Source: an uncultured Collinsella sp.
Lineage (GTDB): Bacteria; Actinomycetota; Coriobacteriia; Coriobacteriales; Coriobacteriaceae
NCBI GenBank assembly: GCA_937923795.1
Contig: CALDWI010000046.1
Location: 6,680 to 70,679, forward strand
DNA: 64,000 nucleotides
Direction of reading: 5' to 3'
Below are positions 7,961-17,592 of this stretch, piece by piece (within the stretch, counting starts at the first letter, position 1; every line of letters starts with the position of its first letter). The notes under the pieces were generated by a model that searched no databases, was not told the origin of the DNA, and saw only the letters and a list, made by a program, of their open reading frames with translations. The position numbers and the translations under genes were made by a program.

Positions 7961-10900
7961 CTAGCGAGGCCTATCCGAATTGGCTTCATTGGCGGTGTCG
8001 GTTTCGAGCGCCGTGCGGCGGGCGCTGTAGGCGACAAGGCCGGCACCAGCTGCGGCGAGTGCTGCTGCGGCTGCCGTAAGGGGAGCGTTGACATCGCCCG
8101 TGCCCGCAAGCGCGCCCGATTTTCCGGAGCGTTTGTTAGTGCCGTGGTCCTTGCCACTGCTGGAGCTGCTTCCGCCGGAGCCGCCGTCCTTGTCAGTACC
8201 GCCGCCACTCGAGCTGCCACTGCCGTCCGCCGTCATCGGTGCATCGTGAAGCCCCGTCGTATCCGCGTTGTCGCATACACCGACCTGAACTTCTGAGCGT
8301 TCGCATGCCGCGTCGGGCACATGAAGCTCGTGCAGTACGGCACCCAGCGCCGAGTTTGCGCCCGGTCGAATTTCCTCGAGCGTTACGGGATCGAGCGCCA
8401 CCAGATTGCGCGCCTTCGCATATAGCGTTACGCGTTTGCCCACTTCGTCGCTCCAACTCTCGGGGATGGCGAAGCTCATGCGGAACTGTGCCGTGCAACC
8501 CGGTGCCAGCACGGCGTTGCCGTTGTCGGCTACCAGCGGGTGCGTTGCAAAACGTGTGCCCAGCGTCTCGAGTGCATACTTCACGTGTGCCATGTCGTTG
8601 GCCGAAGCGTCCTCGGCAAGCTCTGGATCGTAGATCGAAGCCATGCGTGCGTTCACTCCGAATCCGATGGATGCGCTGGAGAACGGCTGGCTGGAGCCCT
8701 CTCGGTACAGATCGATTGTGCCGGCGGTCAGCAAGGTGTTGCCGTCGTTTCGCACCGTGACCATAAAGGATTCGCCTGCTGCTCCGGGCACCACCGCGCC
8801 CGAGGTAGCAACGGCGCCCGTCGGAGTGGCACACGCCACCAAGGGCACTTCGATGCCGTGTAGCTCAGCCTCGCTCTTCTCCGCGCTCACAATGTGCGTG
8901 GCGAGCGCGGAGAGCATGCCTCCCGACGTCAAAAATGTCGTTATCTGATCGACGGGATGGTCCAGCTCGCACATCACAAACGGCTCCGTGAAAAGATCGC
9001 CTGCCAAGGTGCTGGCGAAGATGCGGAAGTGCTTGCCCATCACTGCTACCGGGTTGCCTTCTTCGTCGTAGGTTTGTCCCACCTTGCCGTCGGTGTTCTC
9101 TACATAGAGCACGCACCTGCCGTTGTTGCTTACGCTAAACGATGCCGGGCCACAGCCTGCGGCACCCACAGGCTGCGTTGCAAATGCCGATGCGCCTCGC
9201 GTCCAAGTAATATGCTGCAGTTGCTCGTTGACGGTTGCCAAAAAGCCCGAATGTTTTGGCCACGGCACCGCACGGGGCACCGCGGCGTCTGGTGACATAA
9301 CGCCCCAGCCCGCGATAGACTGGCCGATCACGGCGTACGATGCGCAGCCGCAACCGTCTGCGGTCTCGTACGCAACGGGCACCACCATTTTGCCGTTGAT
9401 ATTCTCGGGCTCGCCCAGCTCGATACTCGACGGTGCTTGTGGAAAGCGGAGGACCTGACGGAACGTGAGACTGTCGCCCAAATCATCCGACCACAGGGTA
9501 AAGCATTCCAGCGCAACCTCAGCCTCGCTGCCGAGTGCCTTTTCTGCGGTGGTTCCGCGACGGTGGAGGTAGGCACCCGACAGACGTCCGTCGACAAGTG
9601 TCTTGCCCACCGTGATGCGTGGGCACTGCAGACAATGGTGGCCATCCTCCTGAAGGCGGCCGCGCGAGATGCTGCGCCACGACGTGTGCGACATCACGCG
9701 AACTCCGTCGTTGCTTATGCGCAGGCGCACAACGGACAGTATGCCGGCTGTGCTTGCCGTATCGAAAAGGGTGTTGTCGCCGTCGGGGCGCTCGCCCGAG
9801 ACCAGCAGCACGTAGGCGTCCTGGTTTCCTCTTCCGTCCGTATATTCCACCACGTCGAAGTCGTAATCGTATATGCCGTCGCGCTCCACGTCGCCCTCGC
9901 CAAAGCCAAGGGGGAAGTCCACGGGCGTGGGGGCAGACCACGCGCCGTTTGCCTTTGTGTGCACCACCAGGCGCGAGCGGCCATTGTCGCCGTAGCGCAC
10001 CGAGGCGATACGGAACAGGCATTCTACGCCGGCGATAATCGCCAGCTTCATGTGGGCTTCGCTGAGCACGCCAGTAAACAGCACGTTGTCGCTCGAGGGC
10101 TTGATGCCGCCACGCTCGTCCTCCGATACACCAGCAGAATTGGCGTTGGGGTCCGCAACGGCGTCCTTCGCCTGCCCGATATGGGTGTACGCATACATCG
10201 GCGCGGCGTTTTCGTCGTTCTCTATCAGTGCATGGACGAAATGCTCGATCTGTCCCGTGTCGTCGCTTTCTGCATCCGCCTTGAGCTCAATGCGCGTGAC
10301 CGCTTGATCCCAATCGCGCACGACAGGCGCGACGTTTACGGCGGTGGCCTTAACCTCGGCGCGTGCGAGTAGCTCGGCGTTGGTGACGATGGTGGCCGAT
10401 GCGATAAATTGCGGCACGCCGCCCGCCTCGATGTTGCCGGGCGTGCCGAAGCAGGCATCCAGCGTGTAAGGCGTATCCCCACCCAATGCAAGCTCAGAGC
10501 GTTGGAGCACATACTGGTTGCCATTGTTCACCGACATATTCCACGAATCGAGGAGTGTGGGCCACGACCCCGACCAAGCCTTGGTGGTCCACTTGAACAT
10601 TACGAACTGGAGTATCACATCGACATCGACGTCCGCACCCACGCGCAGTCGCGGAAGCTGGTGTCCATCTGCCTTCTCGTGCCCAATGAACAGCGTGAGG
10701 GATGCAGCGCCGCGCACGGCAGACGAAGCGACGCCTGCAACGCCGGCGCCAAAGGTGACGGCAAGCCCGATCTGGATGGTGAACGAGCCCGACGTGTTTG
10801 AATAGTCGAGCGAAATGTTTTTAAAAAACGCCGCGCCGCTGCCGTGCGTGTGGGCACCCACGGCGAGCGCCAGCTTCGCCAGCACCCAGGGGTTGACGTT

Positions 10901-12328
10901 TAGGAAAAACGGCACCGGTCCTAGGGTAAACTGCTCGGTCCAATTGAGGTCGGTTCTTACCTGGAAGAGGGCCTTAATATTGCCGTATGCGGGATCGTTG
11001 TTGTTGCCCCAGGTTTTGCCCACCCAATCGTAGGCGAGCGAGCCGTACAGCTGTGTGGCGATATCCATCGTGAACAGCGGCGTGCAATGGTGGCGAAGGA
11101 GCTTGGTGTTTCTTGGATCGGTGCCCGAACCGGCACTCATCCTCTTGTACTGATTCCACTTCCCCTCCATCTCGTCGAGGTAGCGGTTTGCCTGCTTGGC
11201 GCCCGACTCGCGCGGCGATTTCTTCCAGTATTCCGGATCAGGGTTGCCCGAATCGTTCATATAGCTAGCTGGTTTGTACCCTCCGCCAAACAGCACGTAT
11301 CCAGCAAACGAGAAATCGAACAGAATGGGAAATGTGGGCATCCAGCACGTGAACTTATTGCCGCCGATACCGGGAAACGCCGCGGGGAAATCAAACGGAG
11401 TGATCTCTTGGTCCATGGTGGTGGGAATGATGGTGGTCGAGCCCGATTCCGCCTTTGCGGCCGGCGCGGTGACAACGGCCATAGGGGATGAGAGCGTGTA
11501 GGTTTTGCCCTGGTAGTCGAGCATAAAGCGCAGCTTGCACCCTTCCTCCAGAAGGCCCGAAGCTGCATCGAGGAACGTGTCTTCGAGCGTGAACGTCGCC
11601 AGATTATCCGCGCCCGATGCGCTGGCCTTGATCTGGCCGATCTGCGTGACGGTTTCGGTTGAGCTGCCCGCAGAGGGCATCACTTTATTGATATGCAACG
11701 TTGCCTGCCCGCCCTGCGGCAGATGAGCCTGCACGGTAAAAGCGTGCGTGTCGGGCTGGTCGTTTGCTGCTTCGTCCGCTGGCATTGCCATAAACGTGGC
11801 GTCGGCGTACTGGATGTCCCATTCGTCGAACGTGAGCTGTCGAAAGTACGGCTCGCCATCGGAGAGCGGACGTGTGGGTGCGGTAATAGCGGTGCCGCCC
11901 TGGATACGCGCAAGGGGAATCTCGACATCGCGGTAGCCTGCCATGCTAATGGAGATGCCGCCGTTAAAGTCGTACGCGTCGAGAAGCGTTGCCTCGTCCA
12001 CGTAGCCTTCTGAAAGAGGGGCGACCTCAAAGATGGCCGTGCCTTCGTCATCGGTCGTGGCGGTGAGCTGCTTGCCTGCGGCATAGCGCGATATGAGCGT
12101 GACCTGGGCACCCGTGATGGGCGTATTCTTGTTGGCGACGTCGACCACGACCACACCGAACATGGTGCGCGAGAGAACGAGCACCCTGAAGGGGTCTTTT
12201 TCGTCGGCATGGGCTTCGGTGGGTGCGAACGGCAATATGAAGGCGTTTGCGCTTCCCGGCACGCGCGGCATCATAATGCTCGCTAGCGAGGACGCTCCGG
12301 CGACAAGTAACGAACGGCGATCAAGCAT
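7961..12328 (-). CDS. Very large exported surface protein with Tat-like signal and LAGTG wall-anchor-like tail
   Basis: Function unknown. The chosen start ATG 12328 has GGGAG about 8 bases upstream and gives 1455 residues. The N-terminus (MLDRRSLLVAGASSLAS) resembles a twin-arginine signal with an AHA-like cleavage region near residue 40. Near residues 45-130 an Ig/carboxypeptidase-regulatory-like fold is suggested by DVANKNTPITGAQVTL. The middle is long, rich in beta-type segments and low in lysine. The C-terminus is a Ser/Gly/Lys linker, then LAGTGD, a hydrophobic stretch and SARR: the layout of a sortase substrate of the LAxTG class used by class E sortases. No sortase gene is in the window. 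The LuxR-type gene directly upstream on the same strand is a likely regulator. No repeat domains of known adhesins were recognised. Confidence 0.75.
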   Translation of the reverse strand: MLDRRSLLVAGASSLASIMMPRVPGSANAFILPFAPTEAHADEKDPFRVLVLSRTMFGVVVVDVANKNTPITGAQVTLISRYAAGKQLTATTDDEGTAIFEVAPLSEGYVDEATLLDAYDFNGGISISMAGYRDVEIPLARIQGGTAITAPTRPLSDGEPYFRQLTFDEWDIQYADATFMAMPADEAANDQPDTHAFTVQAHLPQGGQATLHINKVMPSAGSSTETVTQIGQIKASASGADNLATFTLEDTFLDAASGLLEEGCKLRFMLDYQGKTYTLSSPMAVVTAPAAKAESGSTTIIPTTMDQEITPFDFPAAFPGIGGNKFTCWMPTFPILFDFSFAGYVLFGGGYKPASYMNDSGNPDPEYWKKSPRESGAKQANRYLDEMEGKWNQYKRMSAGSGTDPRNTKLLRHHCTPLFTMDIATQLYGSLAYDWVGKTWGNNNDPAYGNIKALFQVRTDLNWTEQFTLGPVPFFLNVNPWVLAKLALAVGAHTHGSGAAFFKNISLDYSNTSGSFTIQIGLAVTFGAGVAGVASSAVRGAASLTLFIGHEKADGHQLPRLRVGADVDVDVILQFVMFKWTTKAWSGSWPTLLDSWNMSVNNGNQYVLQRSELALGGDTPYTLDACFGTPGNIEAGGVPQFIASATIVTNAELLARAEVKATAVNVAPVVRDWDQAVTRIELKADAESDDTGQIEHFVHALIENDENAAPMYAYTHIGQAKDAVADPNANSAGVSEDERGGIKPSSDNVLFTGVLSEAHMKLAIIAGVECLFRIASVRYGDNGRSRLVVHTKANGAWSAPTPVDFPLGFGEGDVERDGIYDYDFDVVEYTDGRGNQDAYVLLVSGERPDGDNTLFDTASTAGILSVVRLRISNDGVRVMSHTSWRSISRGRLQEDGHHCLQCPRITVGKTLVDGRLSGAYLHRRGTTAEKALGSEAEVALECFTLWSDDLGDSLTFRQVLRFPQAPSSIELGEPENINGKMVVPVAYETADGCGCASYAVIGQSIAGWGVMSPDAAVPRAVPWPKHSGFLATVNEQLQHITWTRGASAFATQPVGAAGCGPASFSVSNNGRCVLYVENTDGKVGQTYDEEGNPVAVMGKHFRIFASTLAGDLFTEPFVMCELDHPVDQITTFLTSGGMLSALATHIVSAEKSEAELHGIEVPLVACATPTGAVATSGAVVPGAAGESFMVTVRNDGNTLLTAGTIDLYREGSSQPFSSASIGFGVNARMASIYDPELAEDASANDMAHVKYALETLGTRFATHPLVADNGNAVLAPGCTAQFRMSFAIPESWSDEVGKRVTLYAKARNLVALDPVTLEEIRPGANSALGAVLHELHVPDAACERSEVQVGVCDNADTTGLHDAPMTADGSGSSSGGGTDKDGGSGGSSSSSGKDHGTNKRSGKSGALAGTGDVNAPLTAAAAALAAAGAGLVAYSARRTALETDTANEANSDRPR

Positions 12329-12483
12329 CTTGGGCTCCCATCCCGCAAGTATCGGTGGAAATAATCCAATTTTGCGAGAAGGCGCCCCGTGGCGGTAGTG
12401 CCGTTCAAGGGTCAAAATGTCCAAATTGATCGAGCGAAGCGCCGGGTTCCGGAACGCGTTCGATGCGCTTGGTAGTCCGGTCG

Positions 12484-13488
12484 CTAACGTAACATATGCG
12501 CGACCAGCTCGGCGCGTGTGCCGATGCCAAGCTTTGCGTATACGCCGGATAGGCGGTTTTTGACGGTGCCCGGCGATACTCCCATATGGCGTGCGATTTC
12601 GGCGTTGGTCCACCCACGACAGGCGAGCATGGCCATGGTGAATTCCGTGGTCGTTAGATCGTCGGCAACGTCCTCGCCCGAATCGGGGTTGTGGATGCGC
12701 CGCCAGCCGTAGCTGAAGCGGTACGTGATCTCGATGATGCGCGCGAAGTCGTCAGGGTATTGCGTTTTTAGGCATGCCTCGATAAGCCCCTGTAAAAGGC
12801 CGTGATGCTCGCCAATGAGCTCAATAAGGCCGTCGGGACGCGCAATGTTCCAAGCAACTCCGAAGTGCGTTTTTGCGGCGTCGATGTCCTTGAGGCTCAT
12901 GCATGCCATGGAAGCTGCCAAGTGCAGGAACAGCTCCGAGATGGGATAACTTCCCTGTTTCATGATCAGGGCGTTTTCCGCCATGCCCAGGCTGCGGCCA
13001 TATTTGCCGCGCAGGTACAGGGCATGCGCCATCACGTAGCTGGCGAACAGGCGCAGACCTTCGGGCAGATGCGCCGCAAGCGGATAAAACTCTTCGGCGG
13101 AATACGGGGAAGGCAAGTGCAGCAGGACGCTCGCGGCCGAGGCGAACAGGATATGCGTGGCGTGGACGGCGGGCGACTCCTCGTCAGCCGGCGTATCGAG
13201 GATGCCAGCAAGGCACCGGCGGGCGTCGGCGATACGGTTGAGCGACAGGCTGGCGTATCCGCAGATAAAGCATGCGGAATAGCACAGCGCGGGATCGGTG
13301 GCGTCAAGATAGGGGCGCGCCGTCTTGGCAGCGAGGGCGGCCTGTCCGCGAAAGTACAGCGCTTCTGCCGTGGCGATGGTGCGTGAATCGGGGTCGGAAA
13401 TGCCTGCAACCGCAGCGTCAATCTGCCCCGGCACAAAGGCGGTGCACATCAACGGCATGGGAACGCATGGGTAGCCATCGCAGTCCAT
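12484..13488 (-). CDS. LuxR-family transcriptional regulator
   Basis: DNA-binding regulator of 334 residues. The C-terminal 60 residues are a LuxR/GerE helix-turn-helix (LACRGWTNAEIARHMGVSPGTVKNRLSGVYAKLGI). The N-terminal 250 residues are helical, with repeated Ala/Leu-rich pairs suggesting a TPR-like sensory region, as in MalT-type or Coriobacteriia LuxR regulators, but there is no ATPase domain and no membrane segments. Start ATG 13488 was chosen for the GGGAG 7 bases upstream; the longer frame has no such site. It is upstream of, and in line with, the large surface-protein gene (155-base gap), so local control of that gene is an inference. Confidence 0.82.
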   Translation of the reverse strand: MDCDGYPCVPMPLMCTAFVPGQIDAAVAGISDPDSRTIATAEALYFRGQAALAAKTARPYLDATDPALCYSACFICGYASLSLNRIADARRCLAGILDTPADEESPAVHATHILFASAASVLLHLPSPYSAEEFYPLAAHLPEGLRLFASYVMAHALYLRGKYGRSLGMAENALIMKQGSYPISELFLHLAASMACMSLKDIDAAKTHFGVAWNIARPDGLIELIGEHHGLLQGLIEACLKTQYPDDFARIIEITYRFSYGWRRIHNPDSGEDVADDLTTTEFTMAMLACRGWTNAEIARHMGVSPGTVKNRLSGVYAKLGIGTRAELVAHMLR

Positions 13489-13555
13489 CTTCCATCTCCC
13501 AACAGCTGGCAACAATGCAGCAATTGTACTCCTGTTGCTCGGGACCCCTTTCGTT

Positions 13556-14707
13556 CTACTGTTCGGTTAACGCTGCGGATCGTTTTGGAAGGCTTACGAG
13601 TATGGTAGTACCGTTCTCGGAACTTTCTTCGACCTCTACCGTGCCACCGTGAAGCGCTGCAATCTCCCAAACGAGCGCTAGTCCGAGTCCTGCGCCGCCG
13701 TATGCCCTGCTGCGGGATTTGTCTAGACGAAAGAACGGCTGGAAGATGCTCTCACGGTACTGCTTGGGTATTCCCGGGCCCTGGTCCTCGACTCGCAGGA
13801 ACACATGGCTGTCGTTGTCGCAGATGGAGACGTTGACAGTCGAGCCGGTGCGGCTGTAACGGATGGCATTTTCGACCAGGTTAAACACCAGCCTATAGAG
13901 GAGCGTGTCGCTCCCGATTACTAAAGCGTCTCCAGCACAATTGAGGGCTATGCCCTTATTTTCGGCAAGTGGCGCAAGGTCGGTGAGGACCTCTTCGGAC
14001 AAAGGACCAAGTTCCACATCGTCCTCGCAAGGGACGCTGCGGAGCTCACTCATCTCGAGCAATACCTTGGCCATTCGAGACATGCGCTCGGTTTGTTCTT
14101 GTAGCAGGCCGAGCAGCTCGGCTGTTTCGGGTTGCAAACCGGAGTGCTCGGAGATGAATAGTTCAATCTGTGCTTGCATAAGGGCGAGCGGGGTGCGCAG
14201 CTCGTGTGCGGCGTTGCCGGTAAACTGACGCTGTGCAGAGAACCCTTCGCCAAGACGGGCGATCATGTCGTTGAAAGAGGCGCTGCATCGTTGTAGCTCG
14301 GTGGGCACATCTTCACTGAGTCTGATTTCGCTTAGGTTGTCAGGCTGCACGCGCTCAACCTGGGCTGCAAAAGCCCGTAGCGGTCTGAGTGCACGGCCGC
14401 TCACAAAGTATGCCAGCACGCCGCCAAGGAGTGTGACTCCAGCCGTGATGTACCAAGCTGTCGTGCCAAAAGATTCCTGTGCGTCGTTTACGACGATCGT
14501 GACCTTGTCATCGGGGGTCGCTTTCGTTGGGTCGAACACCTGGGGCGAATCCGCGCCGGCAGCGTTAAAGGCCGAGATGTCACTGCCGATGGCATCCATA
14601 TAGCGCATGCCCGTATAGCCGACCAGGCAGTTCGTCAGCACGCACGCCGCACACGTCAGCAGCGCCGTCATGATCGTTATGCGCCATTGCAGCGAAAGCC
14701 TTTTCAT
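13556..14707 (-). CDS. Sensor histidine kinase
   Basis: Membrane sensor kinase of 383 residues. There is a transmembrane helix near 12-32, an extracellular loop of about 55 residues, a second helix near 84-104, then HAMP, then HisKA with HELRTPLALMQ (His168 as phospho-acceptor), and a HATPase_c domain with NLVENAIRYS, DQGPGIP and GGAGLGLAL. Its start overlaps the stop of the response-regulator gene by 4 bases (ATGA), so the two are translationally coupled with the regulator first. The pair is divergent from the CXXC/4Fe-4S/TlpA redox operon at 15.5-17.5 kb, which it may control; that link is inferred from position only. Confidence 0.9.
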   Translation of the reverse strand: MKRLSLQWRITIMTALLTCAACVLTNCLVGYTGMRYMDAIGSDISAFNAAGADSPQVFDPTKATPDDKVTIVVNDAQESFGTTAWYITAGVTLLGGVLAYFVSGRALRPLRAFAAQVERVQPDNLSEIRLSEDVPTELQRCSASFNDMIARLGEGFSAQRQFTGNAAHELRTPLALMQAQIELFISEHSGLQPETAELLGLLQEQTERMSRMAKVLLEMSELRSVPCEDDVELGPLSEEVLTDLAPLAENKGIALNCAGDALVIGSDTLLYRLVFNLVENAIRYSRTGSTVNVSICDNDSHVFLRVEDQGPGIPKQYRESIFQPFFRLDKSRSRAYGGAGLGLALVWEIAALHGGTVEVEESSENGTTILVSLPKRSAALTEQ

Positions 14708-15378
14708 TCGCTATCCTCCATAACGTAGCCCTCTCCAATCCGATTGCGAATCGGGTCGTATCCCAAAGCGCTGCGCAACTTTTTTCGGAGCGACGAGATG
14801 TGAACGCGGGTTGCGTTGCTAAAGCTGTTCACGGTGCTATCCCAAACGTGCTCGATAAGCTCCTCTTGGCTTACCGGTCGCCCCTGATTAAGTATCAGGT
14901 ATTCCAAGATTCCCGTTTCCTTGCGTGTAAGAGATAAGGCCTCGCTGCCCACGGAAGCGATGCGCGCCTTGGTGTCAAAGCTGAGTTTTCCGCAGGTTAA
15001 TACTATGTCGCTTTGTGCGAAGCGCCTGAGGGTAAGGCTGCGGATCCTTGCCGCAAGTTCGTCCAGATGAAACGGCTTGGTGAGGTAATCGTTGGCGCCG
15101 GCATCGAGTCCGTCGACCTTATCGGATACTTCGCCACGCGCGGACAGAATCAGCACCTTGGTCTCGCAGTCGGTTTTCCTAAGTTCCCTGAGTACGGTCA
15201 TGCCGTCGATACGGGGAAGGTTGAGGTCGAGTACCACGAGGTCGAAGGCCTCAACGTCCAGCAGGTCGAGCGCCTCCTGCCCGTCGTGACAGCAGTCGAC
15301 GCTGTACGCCAAGTTTCGCAAGCTGCGCGCGATTGCGTCACACAGCGCCTGCTCGTCCTCGACGATCAAAATACGCAT
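14704..15378 (-). CDS. OmpR/PhoB-family response regulator
   Basis: Transcription factor of 224 residues that partners the kinase just downstream. The receiver domain occupies about 1-115, with acidic residues EDE at 7-9, the phosphorylated Asp51 in VVLDLNLPRIDG and the conserved Lys in NDYLTKPF. A winged-helix DNA-binding domain (about 130-222) carries LTRKETGILEYLILNQGRPVS and the recognition region SNATRVHISSLRKKL. Start ATG 15378 has AAGGAG 6 bases upstream, better than the slightly longer frame. The 91-base gap before the divergent redox operon should contain both promoters and the operator. Confidence 0.92.
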   Translation of the reverse strand: MRILIVEDEQALCDAIARSLRNLAYSVDCCHDGQEALDLLDVEAFDLVVLDLNLPRIDGMTVLRELRKTDCETKVLILSARGEVSDKVDGLDAGANDYLTKPFHLDELAARIRSLTLRRFAQSDIVLTCGKLSFDTKARIASVGSEALSLTRKETGILEYLILNQGRPVSQEELIEHVWDSTVNSFSNATRVHISSLRKKLRSALGYDPIRNRIGEGYVMEDSE

Positions 15379-15469
15379 AACAGTCTCCTTGCACATTTCA
15401 AATCGCGCTTAACACGGATTTTATAGTCGATATGGTCCAATAGGTCGCGTGACGAAAGGAGTGGTCAAG

Positions 15470-15616
15470 TTGTTCAAAGCGATAAAACCTGTAATGCAGG
15501 TTGCGTTGCTGATCGTCGGTGTGGCCATGGTGTGCTTTGGCGTTATGCGTGGCGAGGCGGATGCCGTGCTGGCCAAGGCGATTAGGCTGTGCTTGGAGTG
15601 TATCGGAATTGGATAA
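15470..15616 (+). CDS. CD1871A-type small CXXC membrane protein
   Basis: A 48-residue protein made of one hydrophobic helix (about 8-25) and the C-terminal signature KAIRLCLECIGIG, which matches the CD1871A family of CXXC proteins (consensus KAVNICLECIGIG as I recall it). Members sit beside membrane 4Fe-4S proteins and thioredoxin-like proteins, and a role in electron or thiol transfer is inferred. The start is TTG 15470, with AAAGGAG 8 bases upstream; GTG 15461 lies on top of the ribosome binding site. Its stop overlaps the proposed start of the next gene by 8 bases, so the two are likely coupled. First gene of the redox operon. Confidence 0.8.
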   Translation: MFKAIKPVMQVALLIVGVAMVCFGVMRGEADAVLAKAIRLCLECIGIG

Positions 15617-16511
15617 AAGAAAAAACACCGTGTCGCATGTTTTGGCCAGAATTCGCGGATTCATTCAGGCGGCGGCAACGCTCATCACCAACATTCACCT
15701 GCCAAACTTTGCTAAAGGCGGCATCTATCAGGGCGCGGGAAAAACAGTCTGCGTACCCGGGCTTAACTGCTATTCGTGCCCCGCGGCATCGGGTGCGTGC
15801 CCCATCGGGTCGTTCCAGTCGGTGGTGGGTTCATCTAAGTTCAACTTCTCCTACTACGTTACCGGTACGCTCATTTTGCTCGGCGTGCTGCTGGGACGCT
15901 TTGTATGCGGCTTTCTGTGCCCGTTTGGCTGGCTTCAGGAGCTGCTTCATAAGATTCCCGGCAAAAAGTTCTCCACGAAAAAGCTCAAGCCGCTCACGTA
16001 CATCAAGTACGTCGTGCTGTTGTTTGCCGTGGTGCTGCTGCCCGTCTTGGTGGTTAACGATGTGGGGATGGGGGACCCGTTCTTTTGCAAGTACATCTGT
16101 CCGCAGGGTGTGCTCGAGGGCGCCATTCCTCTGGCCATTGCCAATGCCGGCATTCGATCTGCGTTGGGACAGCTCTTTACTTGGAAACTTGCCGTTCTCA
16201 TTGCCGTGGTAGTGCTGAGCGTTTTGTTCTACCGCCCCTTCTGCAAATGGATTTGTCCACTCGGCGCATTCTATGCGCTCATGAATAGGGTGTCCCTACT
16301 GGGGATTCGGGTTGACGCATGCAAATGTGTCTCGTGCGGCAAGTGCTCAAAGGCTTGTCAGATGGACGTTGATGTGGTCCGCGCGCCCAATCATGCCGAA
16401 TGCATCCGGTGCGGAAAGTGCATCGGGGCCTGTCCCGTCGATGCCATCAGCTATCGCTATGGCCTGGATGTGTCGGCGGAAAAGCTTCCCTTGCCCGCCG
16501 ATAAAAAGTAA
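15609..16511 (+). CDS. Membrane 4Fe-4S binding protein (NapH/CcoG-like)
   Basis: Integral membrane electron carrier of about 300 residues with roughly four or five hydrophobic helices. The N-terminal part has a cysteine-rich loop (CVPGLNCYSCPAASGACPIG). Next come the NapH/FixG-like pairs CGFLCPFGW and CKYICPQG and a third, CKWICPLG. The C-terminal ferredoxin domain has CKCVSCGKCSKAC and CIRCGKCIGACP, giving two 4Fe-4S clusters. TTG 15609 is the proposed start: it overlaps the upstream stop and has GGAG 10 bases before it. GTG 15630 is possible. With the small CXXC protein and the downstream TlpA-like lipoprotein it probably moves electrons across the membrane to an extracytoplasmic thiol pathway. 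Confidence 0.85.
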   Translation: MDKRKNTVSHVLARIRGFIQAAATLITNIHLPNFAKGGIYQGAGKTVCVPGLNCYSCPAASGACPIGSFQSVVGSSKFNFSYYVTGTLILLGVLLGRFVCGFLCPFGWLQELLHKIPGKKFSTKKLKPLTYIKYVVLLFAVVLLPVLVVNDVGMGDPFFCKYICPQGVLEGAIPLAIANAGIRSALGQLFTWKLAVLIAVVVLSVLFYRPFCKWICPLGAFYALMNRVSLLGIRVDACKCVSCGKCSKACQMDVDVVRAPNHAECIRCGKCIGACPVDAISYRYGLDVSAEKLPLPADKK

Positions 16512-16540
16512 ACAAGCTTCGACAAAACGGAGGAATGACT

Positions 16541-17512
16541 ATGAAGCTTTCTAAGATTGCGGCCCTGTTTATGGTGCCGGTGCTGGCCTTGTGTCTTGTG
16601 GCGTGCTCGGCACCTGGCGGCAATGCGAGCGAATCTGCGAGCTCCGATCCTAAGATCGCAGAACTCACTGCGCAGAAGCCGGCCAATGCCGACGAGGCCG
16701 CCGAGCTGTATGCGAAGCTCATGCAGAAGGAGAACGAGATCTTTTCGAGTGATAACGCGCTGTGGGAAAAGGTATTCAATGCGGCAAATAAAGACTCGGC
16801 AATGATTGAGGACGGCAGCAATTACGGCGATTTCCTGCTCAAGACCATCGACGGCGCCAAGGATGAGTTTACGGCGGATGAGCTCAAGACGCTCAAGGCC
16901 GGTGCACAGCAGATCAAGGAGATCGAGGACAAGCTCGAGAGCCTGGAGAAGGAGTTCCCCGGCTGTGGAAGCACGCCGAGTGCAGGCGAGAGCGTCGACG
17001 CTTCGACCGCTGGCATGACGGCTGGTGCCAATGCTTCGAGCGAGGCGACGAAGTTCCCCAGCTTTACGGGCAAGGACCTGGATGGCAACGACGTGAACAG
17101 CGACGAGCTGTTCTCTAAGAACAAGGTCACCGTCATGAACTTCTGGTTCACTACTTGCAAGCCGTGCGTGGGCGAGCTGGGCGATCTTGAGAAGCTGAAT
17201 CAGGAGCTTGCCGAGAAGGGCGGCCAGGTCGTGGGCGTCAATTCCTTTACGCTCGATGGCAACAAGGGCGAGATCGCAGATGCCAAGGACGTGCTGAGCA
17301 AGAAGGGCGTGACATATAAGAACATCTGGTTCAAGTCGGATAGCGAGGCCGGTAAGTTTACGTCAAATTTGTTCTCGTTCCCGACAACGTATGTCATCGA
17401 TCAGAATGGCAACATCGTAGGGGATCCAATCGTGGGAGCCATCAGCTCCGCTGAGCAGCGCGCAGCGCTCGACAAGCTTATCGACCAGGCGATTGCGAAT
17501 AGCGAGCAGTAG
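16541..17512 (+). CDS. TlpA/ResA-like thioredoxin-fold lipoprotein
   Basis: Surface-attached thiol-disulfide protein of 323 residues. The signal peptide ends in lipobox LVAC, giving mature CSAPGG. Residues about 30-150 are an acidic, helical domain. From about 170 to 320 comes a thioredoxin fold with VMNFWFTTCKPCVGEL, whose CKPC is the redox motif, and the cis-proline region SFPTTYVID. ATG 16541 is preferred over ATG 16535, which directly touches GGAGGA. It is 29 bases after the 4Fe-4S gene and ends the operon. It likely receives reducing equivalents from the membrane partner; its substrates are unknown. Confidence 0.87.
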   Translation: MKLSKIAALFMVPVLALCLVACSAPGGNASESASSDPKIAELTAQKPANADEAAELYAKLMQKENEIFSSDNALWEKVFNAANKDSAMIEDGSNYGDFLLKTIDGAKDEFTADELKTLKAGAQQIKEIEDKLESLEKEFPGCGSTPSAGESVDASTAGMTAGANASSEATKFPSFTGKDLDGNDVNSDELFSKNKVTVMNFWFTTCKPCVGELGDLEKLNQELAEKGGQVVGVNSFTLDGNKGEIADAKDVLSKKGVTYKNIWFKSDSEAGKFTSNLFSFPTTYVIDQNGNIVGDPIVGAISSAEQRAALDKLIDQAIANSEQ

Positions 17513-17592
17513 AAAACGCGTAAAGCATGGCGAGGATCGCGCGCCGCTGTGCGGAGTAGTCCGCTGCCTTTCAAGATAATCTCCACCATATA

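Noticed and set aside
12329..12613. Upstream extension of the 1455-residue surface protein
   Set aside because: The extension runs over the LuxR gene, lacks a ribosome binding site and precedes a clear signal peptide at 12328.
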